Positions 51,613-60,541 of a DNA stretch of 64,000 bases are shown here, piece after piece (position 1 is the first letter of the stretch; each line of letters opens with the position of its first letter). Both the position numbers and the translations under genes were made by a program. Below the pieces are notes generated by a model. That model did no database searches, was not told where the DNA came from, and saw only the letters and a list, made by a program, of their open reading frames with translations. This DNA is from Treponema sp. Marseille-Q3903 (lineage in GTDB: Bacteria > Spirochaetota > Spirochaetia > Treponematales > Treponemataceae), in assembly GCF_014334335.1 (NCBI RefSeq), contig NZ_JACSEU010000001.1:186001-250000 (forward strand), given 5' to 3'.

Positions 51613-53763
51613 CTAAACTTTAAACTTTTCCACTTCGGCAATAAGCATATCTGTAAGTTCCTTGTTTTTCTGTGTGAGTTCATTCACTTCTTGAACAGAA
51701 GAATTTATCTGCATCGTTCCGCTCGCCATTTTTTCCATCGTGTTTGAAATAACATCAGACATCTCTGCAAGGCTATCCATTTCGGTCGAAACTCTGTTGC
51801 TCTCAAGAAGCATTTCGTTTGAGACTTTCTGAACTTTACCGGTTATTACAGAAATATCATCCATTGCGCTAAGAACCCGTATATTTCCCTGCTCTTGGTT
51901 TTCCATAGAAACCATAACACTTTTTTCCTGTGCTTTTGTGCGTTCTGCAAGTTCTGTTATATTCAAAAATTCATTTTGTGCTTTCTGTGCGGAAGAACTT
52001 ACCTTTTCAATCTTTTCTTTTAAATCTTTTAAAAGTCCACTGATTTTTCCACCTTGCGCAGATGAGTCTTCTGCAAGTTTCCTTATTTCTTGAGCAACAA
52101 TGGCGAATCCTTTTCCTGACTCTCCTGCATGAGCGGCCTCAATTCCCGCGTTCATAGAAAGAAGGTTTGTCTGGCTTGCTATATTTTGAATAACCGAGCT
52201 CGCCTCCAAAAGAATGTCAGAACTTTCAAGAACAACGTTGCTGAGCGTAACCGTATCAGAAATAACAATTTTTCCGCTGTCAGTAGCTTTGTTGAGTTCT
52301 TCAAGAGTTTTTAGATTAGATTGAACAATGACAGCTACTTTTTTTATTCCTGCAACCATTTCTTTTATAAAACCAGAAGACTCGCCTATTGTTCCTGTCT
52401 GGCTTTTTATGTGCACATCAAGTTCCTCTATCGTCCTCAGCATTGTCTGCAACGAAGTTCCAATTGCAATAATACTTCCGCCCTGTTTGAGAATTTCATG
52501 CTTTACCTCTTCAATGTCCATGCTTATCTCTGAAACTGAATTTGCGGTTTCTGTCATATTTGTAGCAAGGCTACTTCCTGTCTTGTGAGTATTTAATGTT
52601 CCTTCACCAAGGGTCTGAATCGCTAGCCTAAGTTTTTCGATTGTCTGATTGAAATAGAAAGATAGATTACTTATCTCGTCCTTGCCACGAACAGGAAGCC
52701 GAACTGTTAAATCTCCATCTTCCTCGGAAATATTTCGCATCGCTTTTACAGCTCTGTTTATTGGGTTAAATATCGTTCCAGCGGTTATCACAGCAACAAC
52801 AACAAGAACAATTGAAGATATAAGAACCGCAATTACAATAATGCGAAGGATCATCACAGATTCTTTTTTGTACTCGCTTACAGGAGTTATAACAAGGTAG
52901 TCAAAATCAGCAGCCGTAATTTTTGATGGAAAACTTGAAAAACTTGATGGTTTCCCATCTACAGTAAAAACAGATTTATTTCCATGTAATATTTCTTCAA
53001 GTTTTTGAAAATCAAGTTCTGGAATTCCAAGAGCCGACACTGGTTGGAAAATCATTTTAGGATCAGAAGAATGAGCGATTATCTTTCCTGACTTGTCGAG
53101 CAAAAGAATGATAGAATTTCCTGAGCCTTGTGATTTGTGTATAAAATTTGAAAGATATATCAAATCGGCATCTATTGATACTGCCCCAGATATTTTTTTT
53201 CTTGAATTAAGAAGAGCCTTTGTGCATGCAATTACATATTCTCCACTTTCCGTTTTGTAAGGGGATGAAAAAACTGTTTTTCCACCACCGGATACCCCCT
53301 GCCTGTACCATTCAGCCTCTCTTACATCATAACCGTCAGGAGAATCTGTAGGCGGATAATTGATAACTCCTCCATTTGCCTGTGCTCCCACAGAAATTAT
53401 AAACGTGTCGCTTAAAGATTCCATATATATTTTCATCAATTCAAACACTCGTTTTTCATAGTCCGAATGAGCAATCATCTTCGTTTTACCAACAGAAGTC
53501 TTTACATTTTTATAACTTGTTATGTTATCACTAAGTTCAGAAAAAACTGAGAACCGAGAAAGAGAGTTTGTAAGTTCCTCAAGAGTATTGAAATATTTAT
53601 TCAGCGATTCATCAATCAAAGAAACTGTTTCGGAAAGTTTTTCATCAAAAGAATTTTCAACATGGCGAGCTGTTCTAAAGTACAATGCATAGCCAAGCAT
53701 AATCATTATCAATAAATTAGAAAAGATAAACATGAATATCAGTTTGACTCTAAGACTCTTCAT
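51613..53763 (-). CDS. Methyl-accepting chemotaxis protein with Cache sensor
   Basis: A 716-residue chemoreceptor: N-terminal signal anchor (about 5-25), double-Cache extracytoplasmic domain (about 40-300, with [20 protein letters not shown] and [15 protein letters not shown]), second membrane segment (about 303-325), HAMP domain, then the methyl-accepting and signalling coils with the family hairpin [26 protein letters not shown] choose the ATG at 53763 with a GGTGGT ribosome-binding site. An ATG seven codons upstream is weaker. It ends 5 bp from the convergent response regulator. Confidence 0.92.
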   Translation of the reverse strand: MKSLRVKLIFMFIFSNLLIMIMLGYALYFRTARHVENSFDEKLSETVSLIDESLNKYFNTLEELTNSLSRFSVFSELSDNITSYKNVKTSVGKTKMIAHSDYEKRVFELMKIYMESLSDTFIISVGAQANGGVINYPPTDSPDGYDVREAEWYRQGVSGGGKTVFSSPYKTESGEYVIACTKALLNSRKKISGAVSIDADLIYLSNFIHKSQGSGNSIILLLDKSGKIIAHSSDPKMIFQPVSALGIPELDFQKLEEILHGNKSVFTVDGKPSSFSSFPSKITAADFDYLVITPVSEYKKESVMILRIIVIAVLISSIVLVVVAVITAGTIFNPINRAVKAMRNISEEDGDLTVRLPVRGKDEISNLSFYFNQTIEKLRLAIQTLGEGTLNTHKTGSSLATNMTETANSVSEISMDIEEVKHEILKQGGSIIAIGTSLQTMLRTIEELDVHIKSQTGTIGESSGFIKEMVAGIKKVAVIVQSNLKTLEELNKATDSGKIVISDTVTLSNVVLESSDILLEASSVIQNIASQTNLLSMNAGIEAAHAGESGKGFAIVAQEIRKLAEDSSAQGGKISGLLKDLKEKIEKVSSSAQKAQNEFLNITELAERTKAQEKSVMVSMENQEQGNIRVLSAMDDISVITGKVQKVSNEMLLESNRVSTEMDSLAEMSDVISNTMEKMASGTMQINSSVQEVNELTQKNKELTDMLIAEVEKFKV

Positions 53764-53825
53764 AACACCACCATAGATTTTCATGCTCGCTTTAGATTTA
53801 TAAAATCGATGCTAAAACGAAGTCG

Positions 53826-53853
53826 CCTTGGCTGCCCATTTAAACAGCCAAGG
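53826..53853. terminator. Hairpin between the ABC permease gene and the chemoreceptor gene
   Basis: CCTTGGCTG (53826-53834) and CAGCCAAGG (53845-53853) are perfect 9-bp arms around a 10-nt loop. It follows the permease stop at 53896 by about 40 bases. The plus-strand side has ATTTTTAT, while the minus-strand T-run (CGACTTCGTTTT) is poor, so termination in the permease direction may be incomplete. Confidence 0.6.
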
Positions 53854-53895
53854 ATTTTTATAAAACCGTAATCGAGAATTTTGATTGACGATTTC

Positions 53896-55554
53896 TTACA
53901 TTGTGACATCCTTACTACCAGAAACTTTAAAGAATACCAAAAGTGATACAATTGTTGTCAGCGTAAGAATTGAGGCAAGAGCGGCAGCTGTTCCATAACT
54001 TGCGCGGACAACTTCATTATATATCGCAACAGACATTGTCCTTGTTCTAGCTGTATAAAGCATTACAGAAGAACTTAATTCGTTTATCAAGGTAATCCAA
54101 CTTAAAATCGCACCCGAAAGGACTCCCGGCATCATCATCTTTGCTGTGACTTTGAAGAACGATTTTGATGGGGAATCTCCAAGGCTTATCGCCGCCTCTT
54201 CCATGCTTGGGCTTATCTGATAAAGAATTGCCGAACTTGAACGCAGAGTGTAAGCCATTCGCCTTATTACAAGTGAAATAATTATAATTGCCGCTGTTCC
54301 GGAAAGAACAATCGCCCCTTTATTGAACGCCAGCAACAATGTAATACCCAATACAGAACCTGGAATTATGTATGGGAACATAGCAGTTGTATCTATAAGA
54401 TTTGTGAGCCAACTCTTTCTTCTTACAGAAAGATACGCTACGAGCATTCCAATAACTATGATTATAAGAATTGCGGCAAATCCGTATACATACGTGTTTG
54501 AAATAGAAGAAACCGCTTTTCCAAATACGTCCCTGTAACTTTTAAATGAATAACCGTCAACAAAAATCTGCATGTGCGTTTTTCGGAATGAAGTCCAAAT
54601 CACAACGCACTGAGGAATTACAGAAAGTCCTGCAATGATGTAGATATAAGCATGCATCAAAACGCTTCCTATTCCTCTTGGTTTTTCAGGTTTTATTGGA
54701 CGAACAGAACTCATTGTAAAAGATTTTGTGTTTACATACCATTTCTGAACTAAGAAGAAAGTTGTGGTTATCAAAACCATGATTGTAGCCATGCTAGCGG
54801 CAAAGTTTGCAGAGCCACCACTTTCTCCGACAAACTCGGAATAGACCATAGTTGGCATAACCGCATATCCTTCACCGATAAGTGCTGGTGTACCAAAATC
54901 AGCCATGCAGTTCATGAACACAAGCAACGCGCCGGCAATAACTGTAGGAGTAACAAGAGGCATAATCACTGTGAATATTTTTTTGATTCCATGGCAACCA
55001 AGACTTTCTGCAGCTTCGCTTAAGGCAACGTCAATCTTTTTTAATGCGCCAGAAACATACATATAGATAAACGGATAGAGTTTCAGAGAAAACACCAAGA
55101 GCATCCCCGGAAATCCGTAAATCGATGGAAAATCTACATTAAAAACGCTCTTAAAAAATTGAGTCACAATCCCATTTCTTCCTAGCATCAAAATCCAAGA
55201 ATAAGCGCCGATAAAATTCGGACTCATCATAGAAACGATAATCATAATCTCCAATGCAGTCTTTCCCTTGATTTTATAGAACGACATGAAGTAAGCAAGT
55301 GGAAGCCCCAGAAGAACCGCAAAGAACGTTACGCTAAAAGTTAGCTTGAACGAGTTCAGAAGCGCAGAAAAGTAATACCGTTTTGAGAAAAAGCGCGAGT
55401 AATTGGCAATAGTGAATACCCCAGATTCTGTATCCCTGAAACCATTCACAAAAAGAGTAAGAAGTGGATAAATCAAAAACAGGGCAAAAACAAGTATTAC
55501 AAGTATTGTAATGATAGTCCAGAAGTCGAACTTGATTTTTTTCGTGCTAAGCAA
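53896..55554 (-). CDS. ABC importer permease, two fused permease domains (FbpB/AfuB-like)
   Basis: A 552-residue membrane protein with twelve hydrophobic segments in two tandem permease halves. Each half carries the EAA loop: ALSEAAESLGCHGIKKIFTVIMP and SMEEAAISLGDSPSKSFFKVTAKMMMP. The fused layout is that of the Fbp/Afu/Phn class of importers. It overlaps the ATPase gene by 8 bp and is the last gene of the operon binding protein-ATPase-permease. The solute, ferric iron, phosphonate or phosphorylated sugar in characterised relatives, cannot be assigned here. Confidence 0.85.
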   Translation of the reverse strand: MLSTKKIKFDFWTIITILVILVFALFLIYPLLTLFVNGFRDTESGVFTIANYSRFFSKRYYFSALLNSFKLTFSVTFFAVLLGLPLAYFMSFYKIKGKTALEIMIIVSMMSPNFIGAYSWILMLGRNGIVTQFFKSVFNVDFPSIYGFPGMLLVFSLKLYPFIYMYVSGALKKIDVALSEAAESLGCHGIKKIFTVIMPLVTPTVIAGALLVFMNCMADFGTPALIGEGYAVMPTMVYSEFVGESGGSANFAASMATIMVLITTTFFLVQKWYVNTKSFTMSSVRPIKPEKPRGIGSVLMHAYIYIIAGLSVIPQCVVIWTSFRKTHMQIFVDGYSFKSYRDVFGKAVSSISNTYVYGFAAILIIIVIGMLVAYLSVRRKSWLTNLIDTTAMFPYIIPGSVLGITLLLAFNKGAIVLSGTAAIIIISLVIRRMAYTLRSSSAILYQISPSMEEAAISLGDSPSKSFFKVTAKMMMPGVLSGAILSWITLINELSSSVMLYTARTRTMSVAIYNEVVRASYGTAAALASILTLTTIVSLLVFFKVSGSKDVTM

Positions 55555-56671
55555 ATCTCTTCACCTCTTTTATCAAACTGCGCTGCATATCTTCCGTAAA
55601 TACATTGATTTTTTCGGAGTTCGGCTCAAGATAAATGTCGTTGCCAGAACTGTAGATATGATCCGAATGTCCCAAATCCTGAGAAAATTCAATACTTGGC
55701 TGATTTTCAATACACATTCCATCTTCAAAGGAAAGCACATAGTTTGTGTATTTCCCAAGGAACGTAGAATTGGAAATCTTGCATTTTAATCCACTTTTTG
55801 AAATAGAGAATTCCTCTGGGCGAACAGATATAACAACTTTCTGTCCATCTTTTACCGAGTTCTCAAGGTTGCTCATTTTTATCTTGTAACCGTCGGCAAA
55901 TTCAACAGAAGTAACAGATTTTTTTCTTACAGTACCATAGAATAAATTTGAATGGCCTATAAATGTTGAAACAAACGTATTATAAGGTCTAGCGTAGATT
56001 TCTTTTGGACTTCCAATCTGTTGAATGACACCGTCTTTCATAACGGCAATTCTGTCTGAAATTGCAAGAGCTTCTTCCTGGTCGTGAGTTACATAAACAG
56101 TTGTAATGCCAATCTGCTTCTGAACATCGCGAATGGCGCTTCTCATCTCTATTCTAAGTTTAGCGTCAAGATTTGATAGCGGTTCATCCATCAAAAGAAC
56201 TTGAGGATGAATAACAATTGCTCGAGCAAGGGCAACTCGTTGCTGCTGTCCTCCAGAAAGTCTTTCCGGAAGCCTATCCTGATACTCTTCTATTTTTACA
56301 GATTTCAGAACTTCATCAACGCGTTGCTTTAATTCAGATTTTTCAATCTTTCGGATTTTTAATCCATATTCTACATTCTGCCTTACAGTAAGATGTGGAA
56401 AAACAGCATAACTTTGGAAAACCATACCGATATTTCGCTTATGAGCTGGAATATCGTTTATAACCAGAGAATCAAAAGCTATTGTCCCGCCTTCAATACT
56501 GTTAAATCCTGCAATCATACGCAGAAGAGTAGTCTTTCCACAACCGGAAGGCCCCAAAAGTGTAAAGAATTCTCCATTTTTTATCTGCACTGACAAATCA
56601 GGAATGACAGGACGTTCTGGATTGTCCTTGTACGTTTTGACTACATGCTCAACATTTATAGACACACTCAT
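55547..56671 (-). CDS. ABC importer ATP-binding protein (FbpC/PotA-like)
   Basis: A 374-residue ATPase: Walker A GPSGCGKTT, Q-loop MVFQSYAVFPHLTVRQNV, signature LSGGQQQRVALARAI, Walker B VLLMDEPLSNLDAKLR and switch His in YVTHDQEEALAISDRI. The C-terminal 130 residues form the TOBE/OB regulatory domain (VVISVRPEEFSIS). It is coupled to the permease by overlap and lies 25 bp after the binding-protein gene. Confidence 0.92.
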   Translation of the reverse strand: MSVSINVEHVVKTYKDNPERPVIPDLSVQIKNGEFFTLLGPSGCGKTTLLRMIAGFNSIEGGTIAFDSLVINDIPAHKRNIGMVFQSYAVFPHLTVRQNVEYGLKIRKIEKSELKQRVDEVLKSVKIEEYQDRLPERLSGGQQQRVALARAIVIHPQVLLMDEPLSNLDAKLRIEMRSAIRDVQKQIGITTVYVTHDQEEALAISDRIAVMKDGVIQQIGSPKEIYARPYNTFVSTFIGHSNLFYGTVRKKSVTSVEFADGYKIKMSNLENSVKDGQKVVISVRPEEFSISKSGLKCKISNSTFLGKYTNYVLSFEDGMCIENQPSIEFSQDLGHSDHIYSSGNDIYLEPNSEKINVFTEDMQRSLIKEVKRFA

Positions 56672-56696
56672 AAAATTCTCCTATCAGCCTACGATT

Positions 56697-57716
56697 TTAT
56701 TCAGTATAAATATCTTTGAATTTTGCAATCCATTCAGCTTTATGAGCAGAAGAATAGTCTTCATCGTCTGTGATTACATTTATGTTGAACATACTTTCCA
56801 TGTTAGATGGAGAAGGAACGTCTTTTCTTATACTTCGACGGTTCTGAGATTCGCTCAAGATTGTCTGAGCCTGTTTGCTTGTAGCCCAATCAACGAATGC
56901 TCTAGCACTTTCAAGATGAGGACAATTCTTAACGATATAGACGCCGTCGCATCTAAAGATAACTCCTTCTTTCATATACTTGATCGCTACAGGAGAACCT
57001 GCTACAGCATACTGAACTGCTCCTTGCTCAAAAGTAGGTCCTACAGTGTATTCACCGTCGGCAACTCCCTTGTAAACTGCCGAAGAGCTTCCCAAAAGTT
57101 TTCCATCTAACTGCTTGATGAATTTTCGAACATAATCCCATCCATTGTCAGGATTTCCTTTTCCCATTGCGTAAAGCATATTTACAAGATGTTCAAAAGA
57201 CGAAGAAGAGAGTTGTGGGTCTGCAAAGGCAATTTTTCCTTTCAAAGCAGGGTTCAACAAATCCTCATACCCTTCTACAGTTATGTTTCCAACAAGGTCT
57301 GTGTTAACCATGATTACAGATGGAATACTTGAAAAGCGAGTGATGTTTCCGTCCACATTTTTATACTCTGCAAAGAAACTACTTTCATTTGCGCAAGTAT
57401 AATTTGCAAACAAATCTTTTTTCATTTTTACAGTGCTGAGCGAACCACCCCACATTACATCAACTTGAGGATTGTTGATCTCTGTTTCAATTCGCTTTAA
57501 AGCCTCACCTGTACCCATCGAAAGATATTCGACTTTTATTCCGGTTTCCTGCTCAAAAACAGATACCATGGCAGTAACCATCGCCTCTGTATTTGAGCCG
57601 CAGATGATGAGTTTTTTTTCATCATTTGCAACCTGTTTTGTTTCTGCTTTTTTAGAACATCCTGAAAAAGCTAATGTTGAAATTGCGGCAATCGCCAGAA
57701 TGAGAGTTTTTTTCAT
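56697..57716 (-). CDS. ABC importer solute-binding lipoprotein (FbpA/AfuA-like)
   Basis: A 339-residue type II binding protein with lipoprotein signal (MKKTLILAIAAISTLAFSGC, Cys20). The start ATG 57716 is preceded by GGAGG. A longer open frame upstream lacks support. It opens with KKLIICGSNTEAMVTAMVSVFEQETGIKVEYLSMGTGEALKRI, and DVMWGGSLSTV and GPTFEQGAVQYAVAGSPVAI line the family's ligand site. Iron-binding FbpA proteins use a Tyr pair, and one is not evident here, which leans away from ferric iron and toward an anionic organic ligand (inference). Confidence 0.85.
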   Translation of the reverse strand: MKKTLILAIAAISTLAFSGCSKKAETKQVANDEKKLIICGSNTEAMVTAMVSVFEQETGIKVEYLSMGTGEALKRIETEINNPQVDVMWGGSLSTVKMKKDLFANYTCANESSFFAEYKNVDGNITRFSSIPSVIMVNTDLVGNITVEGYEDLLNPALKGKIAFADPQLSSSSFEHLVNMLYAMGKGNPDNGWDYVRKFIKQLDGKLLGSSSAVYKGVADGEYTVGPTFEQGAVQYAVAGSPVAIKYMKEGVIFRCDGVYIVKNCPHLESARAFVDWATSKQAQTILSESQNRRSIRKDVPSPSNMESMFNINVITDDEDYSSAHKAEWIAKFKDIYTE

Positions 57717-57765
57717 ATTTTCCTCCAAATTTTTTTTACAGAATTTATTTCTGTCTATTTTTTTA

Positions 57766-57795
57766 AGTATAAAACACGTTTCCGGAAGCGAACAA
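57766..57795 (-). promoter_or_regulatory. Promoter of the Fbp/Afu-like ABC operon
   Basis: Minus strand TTGTTC, 18-nt spacer containing the palindrome TTCCGGAA, then TATACT. The leader is about 40 nt with a GGAGG ribosome-binding site. The palindrome in the spacer may be a regulator site. Confidence 0.6.
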
Positions 57796-57892
57796 TCCAA
57801 TATAATGACTTAATATCCACAAAAATGAACAAAATAATGCAGATATACAGGAATTACAGAGATGCACTCATTTTAAAATTCAAATAAAAGCA

Positions 57893-58663
57893 TTATCCAA
57901 AGATTTCTCTTTTATGAATTATTCCCAAATCGTGAAGGCTTTTTTCGAGAGTCTGTGATTTTTTTTTGCCATCAATATTTTTTACATAGTTTCCAAGGTC
58001 TATCGTAAAGCGATTCATAGAAAAATGTTGGAAAACATAAACACTTTCCCAATTATTCTCACATTTTTTCAATGTATCACGGTATTTGCAAAATATTCCG
58101 TTTTGTTTGAGTTCTGAATATCCGATAAGCCACATTTCCGGCAAACGCTGATTTTCTTCTGCCCCAGACCTCAATTTGTCGTGCAACCACGCAGTTTTTT
58201 CAGCCATCCAGATCTGTGATTCCTCTAAAATGACGCTTATCTTTTTTCCACCAAGTTTTTCAATAGCTTTTAACTGATTTGTTTTTGCGCTGTGAATCGG
58301 GGTTTTATTTAAAATAATTGCATTTTTTCTAAAATCAATTCCAAGTTCCTGATTTTTTCTAAACCAGTTTTCTGCAATTTTTCCCGCTTGCCCTACGAGA
58401 TATCTGTTGTTTTTCAAAAGCTGTTCATCTTTTCCGGGATTATCGCCGATTACGATTAGTTTTATTTCATCATTTTTTGTGAGCATGTCGAGCGCTCGAT
58501 TGTAGACAACAGGAGTCTCAAAACTGTAAAAAGGAGTTCTTGCAAGCTCTGCAGCAGTTTTCTGAAGTTCTTGCAATTCCGGTGCCGCGTCTGTCCATTC
58601 CAAAACTTTTTTTGCAAATTCGAATTTAAATTGTGAAAAAGCATTCCATTGTCTTTCTGTCAT
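57893..58663 (-). CDS. Uracil-DNA-glycosylase-superfamily-like protein
   Basis: A 256-residue protein with a UDG-like core: IKLIVIGDNPGKDEQLLKNNRYLVGQAGKIAENWF corresponds to motif 1 plus the following helix of family 4/5 enzymes (GxxPGxxE and VGxAG), and VFQHFSMNRF may be the second motif (H-x-S). The four Cys of family 4 Fe-S enzymes are absent. The motif-1 Asn/Asp context deviates from known glycosylases, so catalysis on uracil is uncertain. It follows the LysR gene by 6 bp, on the same strand. Confidence 0.6.
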   Translation of the reverse strand: MTERQWNAFSQFKFEFAKKVLEWTDAAPELQELQKTAAELARTPFYSFETPVVYNRALDMLTKNDEIKLIVIGDNPGKDEQLLKNNRYLVGQAGKIAENWFRKNQELGIDFRKNAIILNKTPIHSAKTNQLKAIEKLGGKKISVILEESQIWMAEKTAWLHDKLRSGAEENQRLPEMWLIGYSELKQNGIFCKYRDTLKKCENNWESVYVFQHFSMNRFTIDLGNYVKNIDGKKKSQTLEKSLHDLGIIHKREIFG

Positions 58664-58669
58664 AATTGT

Positions 58670-59566
58670 TTATTTATAATAAGTGTGCAAAATATTTTCT
58701 ACAGCCCGCATCAATCGCCTGACTGACGTTGTCCCCGAAATCTCCGCCTTTCTGATAAAACCGACATCATAATATCCAAGCGCATTACCGGCTGTGTAAA
58801 TTGTGAATTCTCCTTGATAAGGACCATTTTCCAAGACAATTTGGGGAACAAGCCCTATTCCTATACCTAGCTGGACAAGAGCCAAAATCGCTTCGTTTCC
58901 TTCTGTTTCCGCAACGATTTTCGGATGAACGTTTCGCGATTTCACCCATTTATCAAAACGAGAACGCGCAAGTCCTGTTTTTGGCAGAATAAGCGGTATT
59001 GCCGAAAAAATATCCTGAGGGGAACCTTCCAGATTTGCATACGGACCGTTTTTTGTAGCAGCATATACAAGAGGAGTTTTTACAACGCTTACCGTTTCCA
59101 TCCCTGCATGCCCACTTTCAGAAATTGCAGCAACAGCGAGCTGAGCCCTATTTTCGCGAACAGCAGATATGGCAGCAGCGGGATCTCCTGTTTCTACAGA
59201 AAGTTGAATTTTCGGATATGTTTTTGTCAATTTTTTTATAAAATCCGGAAGAATTGTGTAACAAGCTGTGACAGATGAATAAACTTGGAGGACCCCTTCA
59301 AGTTCTTCGCCATTTCCAGAGAGCTTTTCCATTAGGTTCGCTTTGAGGACAAGCATTTCATTTGCATATTTTTCATAGATTTTTCCTTCTTTCGTGAGAA
59401 GGACAATTCTGTTGCTGCGATCAACAAGTGTGACGCCGGCTTCCTCTTCAAGGCGCAATATAATTCGGCTTAAAGCAGAAGGGCTCATGTTTAACTTTAT
59501 TGCAGTTTTTCCAAAATGAAGTGTTTTTGCAAGCTCAGAAAATGCTTCCAGTTCATAAAAATTCAT
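58670..59566 (-). CDS. LysR-family transcriptional regulator (IlvY-like)
   Basis: A 298-residue LysR regulator: HTH MNFYELEAFSELAKTLHFGKTAIKLNMSPSALSRIILRLEEEAGVTLVDRSNR, then the effector-binding domain (LQVYSSVTACYTILPDFIKKLTKTYPKIQLSVETGD, LALVQLGIGIGLVPQIV). The N-terminus and STVTACYTILP-like segment resemble IlvY. No ilvC is adjacent, so the target is unknown. It is divergent from the signal-peptide protein at 59666, the usual arrangement for LysR targets. Confidence 0.9.
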   Translation of the reverse strand: MNFYELEAFSELAKTLHFGKTAIKLNMSPSALSRIILRLEEEAGVTLVDRSNRIVLLTKEGKIYEKYANEMLVLKANLMEKLSGNGEELEGVLQVYSSVTACYTILPDFIKKLTKTYPKIQLSVETGDPAAAISAVRENRAQLAVAAISESGHAGMETVSVVKTPLVYAATKNGPYANLEGSPQDIFSAIPLILPKTGLARSRFDKWVKSRNVHPKIVAETEGNEAILALVQLGIGIGLVPQIVLENGPYQGEFTIYTAGNALGYYDVGFIRKAEISGTTSVRRLMRAVENILHTYYK

Positions 59567-59597
59567 ATAAATAAAGCCCTTGATTTTTGCTTTTTCT

Positions 59598-59626
59598 AGT
59601 ATAAAATATAAAGGCTACTTAAGCAA
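59598..59626 (-). promoter_or_regulatory. Promoter of the lysR gene
   Basis: Minus strand TTGCTT, 17-nt spacer, TATACT, about 32 nt before the ATG. The same 100-bp divergent region must also carry the promoter of the plus-strand gene at 59666, whose -10 candidates TATAAAATATAAA overlap this element. Confidence 0.55.
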
Positions 59627-59665
59627 ATGCCGAAATTTACAATAAATTACGGATTTGGAGGAATT

Positions 59666-60532
59666 ATGAAAAAAAATCTAATGCTTGCGATTTCTGCTTG
59701 TCTTACACTTGCGGTATTTGCAGCAGATTTTCACAATTACGCCCCTATAAAAGGGGACATTAAAAGCTGCACGGAAACAGAATTTTCGATTGCATCTAAA
59801 TTTGGGAGCTACTTCCGTACTCCAAGCAAAAAACTCACTCGAACTTTCGATGCAAAGGGAAAAGTAATCGCATCCTCTGAGCTTACACCGCGAGACACAG
59901 TTTTAAATACAATCACCTATGCTTACAAAGAAAACGGCAAACTTGCAGAAAAACTTTGCACAAATGCAGATGGCGAATCAGTTTGGAAGAATGTGTACAC
60001 ATACAACAAAGAAGGGCTAAAAGCCGATATGTCTGAATATGACGGAAAAGGCAACTTGAAAGACAGAACAATCTACATTTACGACAACGGACTTCTTGTA
60101 GATGAAACAGACTACGACGGAGATGGCGTTTTAATATGGAAAACTGTTTATAAATACAACTCGGCTGGCAAAATTGAAACTGTCTATCAATACAACAACG
60201 ACGGTTCTCTGAGCGAAAGAAAAGACTACACTTACACGGAATCGGGGCTAATCGACACTGTTTCTACATACGAAACTTTCAACGGTTCAATTGTTCAAGT
60301 TCTTTACCGTTATGCATCAGGAAGCTCAGTTTTGAACGAGCTTACAACATACAACAGCGCAAAGCAAATTATAGGTCGTGTGATATTCAAATACGACGAA
60401 GCTGGAAACCTTGCGAAAGTGTCTGAATATAGCGTTGCAGAAAAATTTGGAACAACTGTAAATGAACTTATCGGAATGTATGAATATACTTACGACTTTA
60501 ACGAATCGGACGTTGCAGAAATTCCTGAATAA
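59666..60532 (+). CDS. Exported YD-repeat-like protein
   Basis: A 288-residue protein with a signal peptide (MKKNLMLAISACLTLAVFA) and eight or so short repeats of the form YxxDGxL/YNxxGKI (for example YKENGKLAEKLCTNADGE, YNKEGLKADMSEYDGKG, YDNGLLVDETDYDGDG, YNSAGKIETVYQYNNDG), as in RHS/YD-type and MORN-like wrapping repeats. Start at the ATG at 59666 with a GGAGG site. A longer frame upstream is unsupported. It is periplasmic or secreted, with no enzymatic motif. It is divergent from lysR and has its own terminator. Confidence 0.8.
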   Translation: MKKNLMLAISACLTLAVFAADFHNYAPIKGDIKSCTETEFSIASKFGSYFRTPSKKLTRTFDAKGKVIASSELTPRDTVLNTITYAYKENGKLAEKLCTNADGESVWKNVYTYNKEGLKADMSEYDGKGNLKDRTIYIYDNGLLVDETDYDGDGVLIWKTVYKYNSAGKIETVYQYNNDGSLSERKDYTYTESGLIDTVSTYETFNGSIVQVLYRYASGSSVLNELTTYNSAKQIIGRVIFKYDEAGNLAKVSEYSVAEKFGTTVNELIGMYEYTYDFNESDVAEIPE

Positions 60533-60541
60533 AAAATAAAG

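Noticed and set aside
57790-57900. Long N-terminal extension of the Fbp/Afu-like binding protein up to 57800
   Set aside because: The lipoprotein signal and GGAGG site fix the start at 57716. The upstream part coincides with the promoter.
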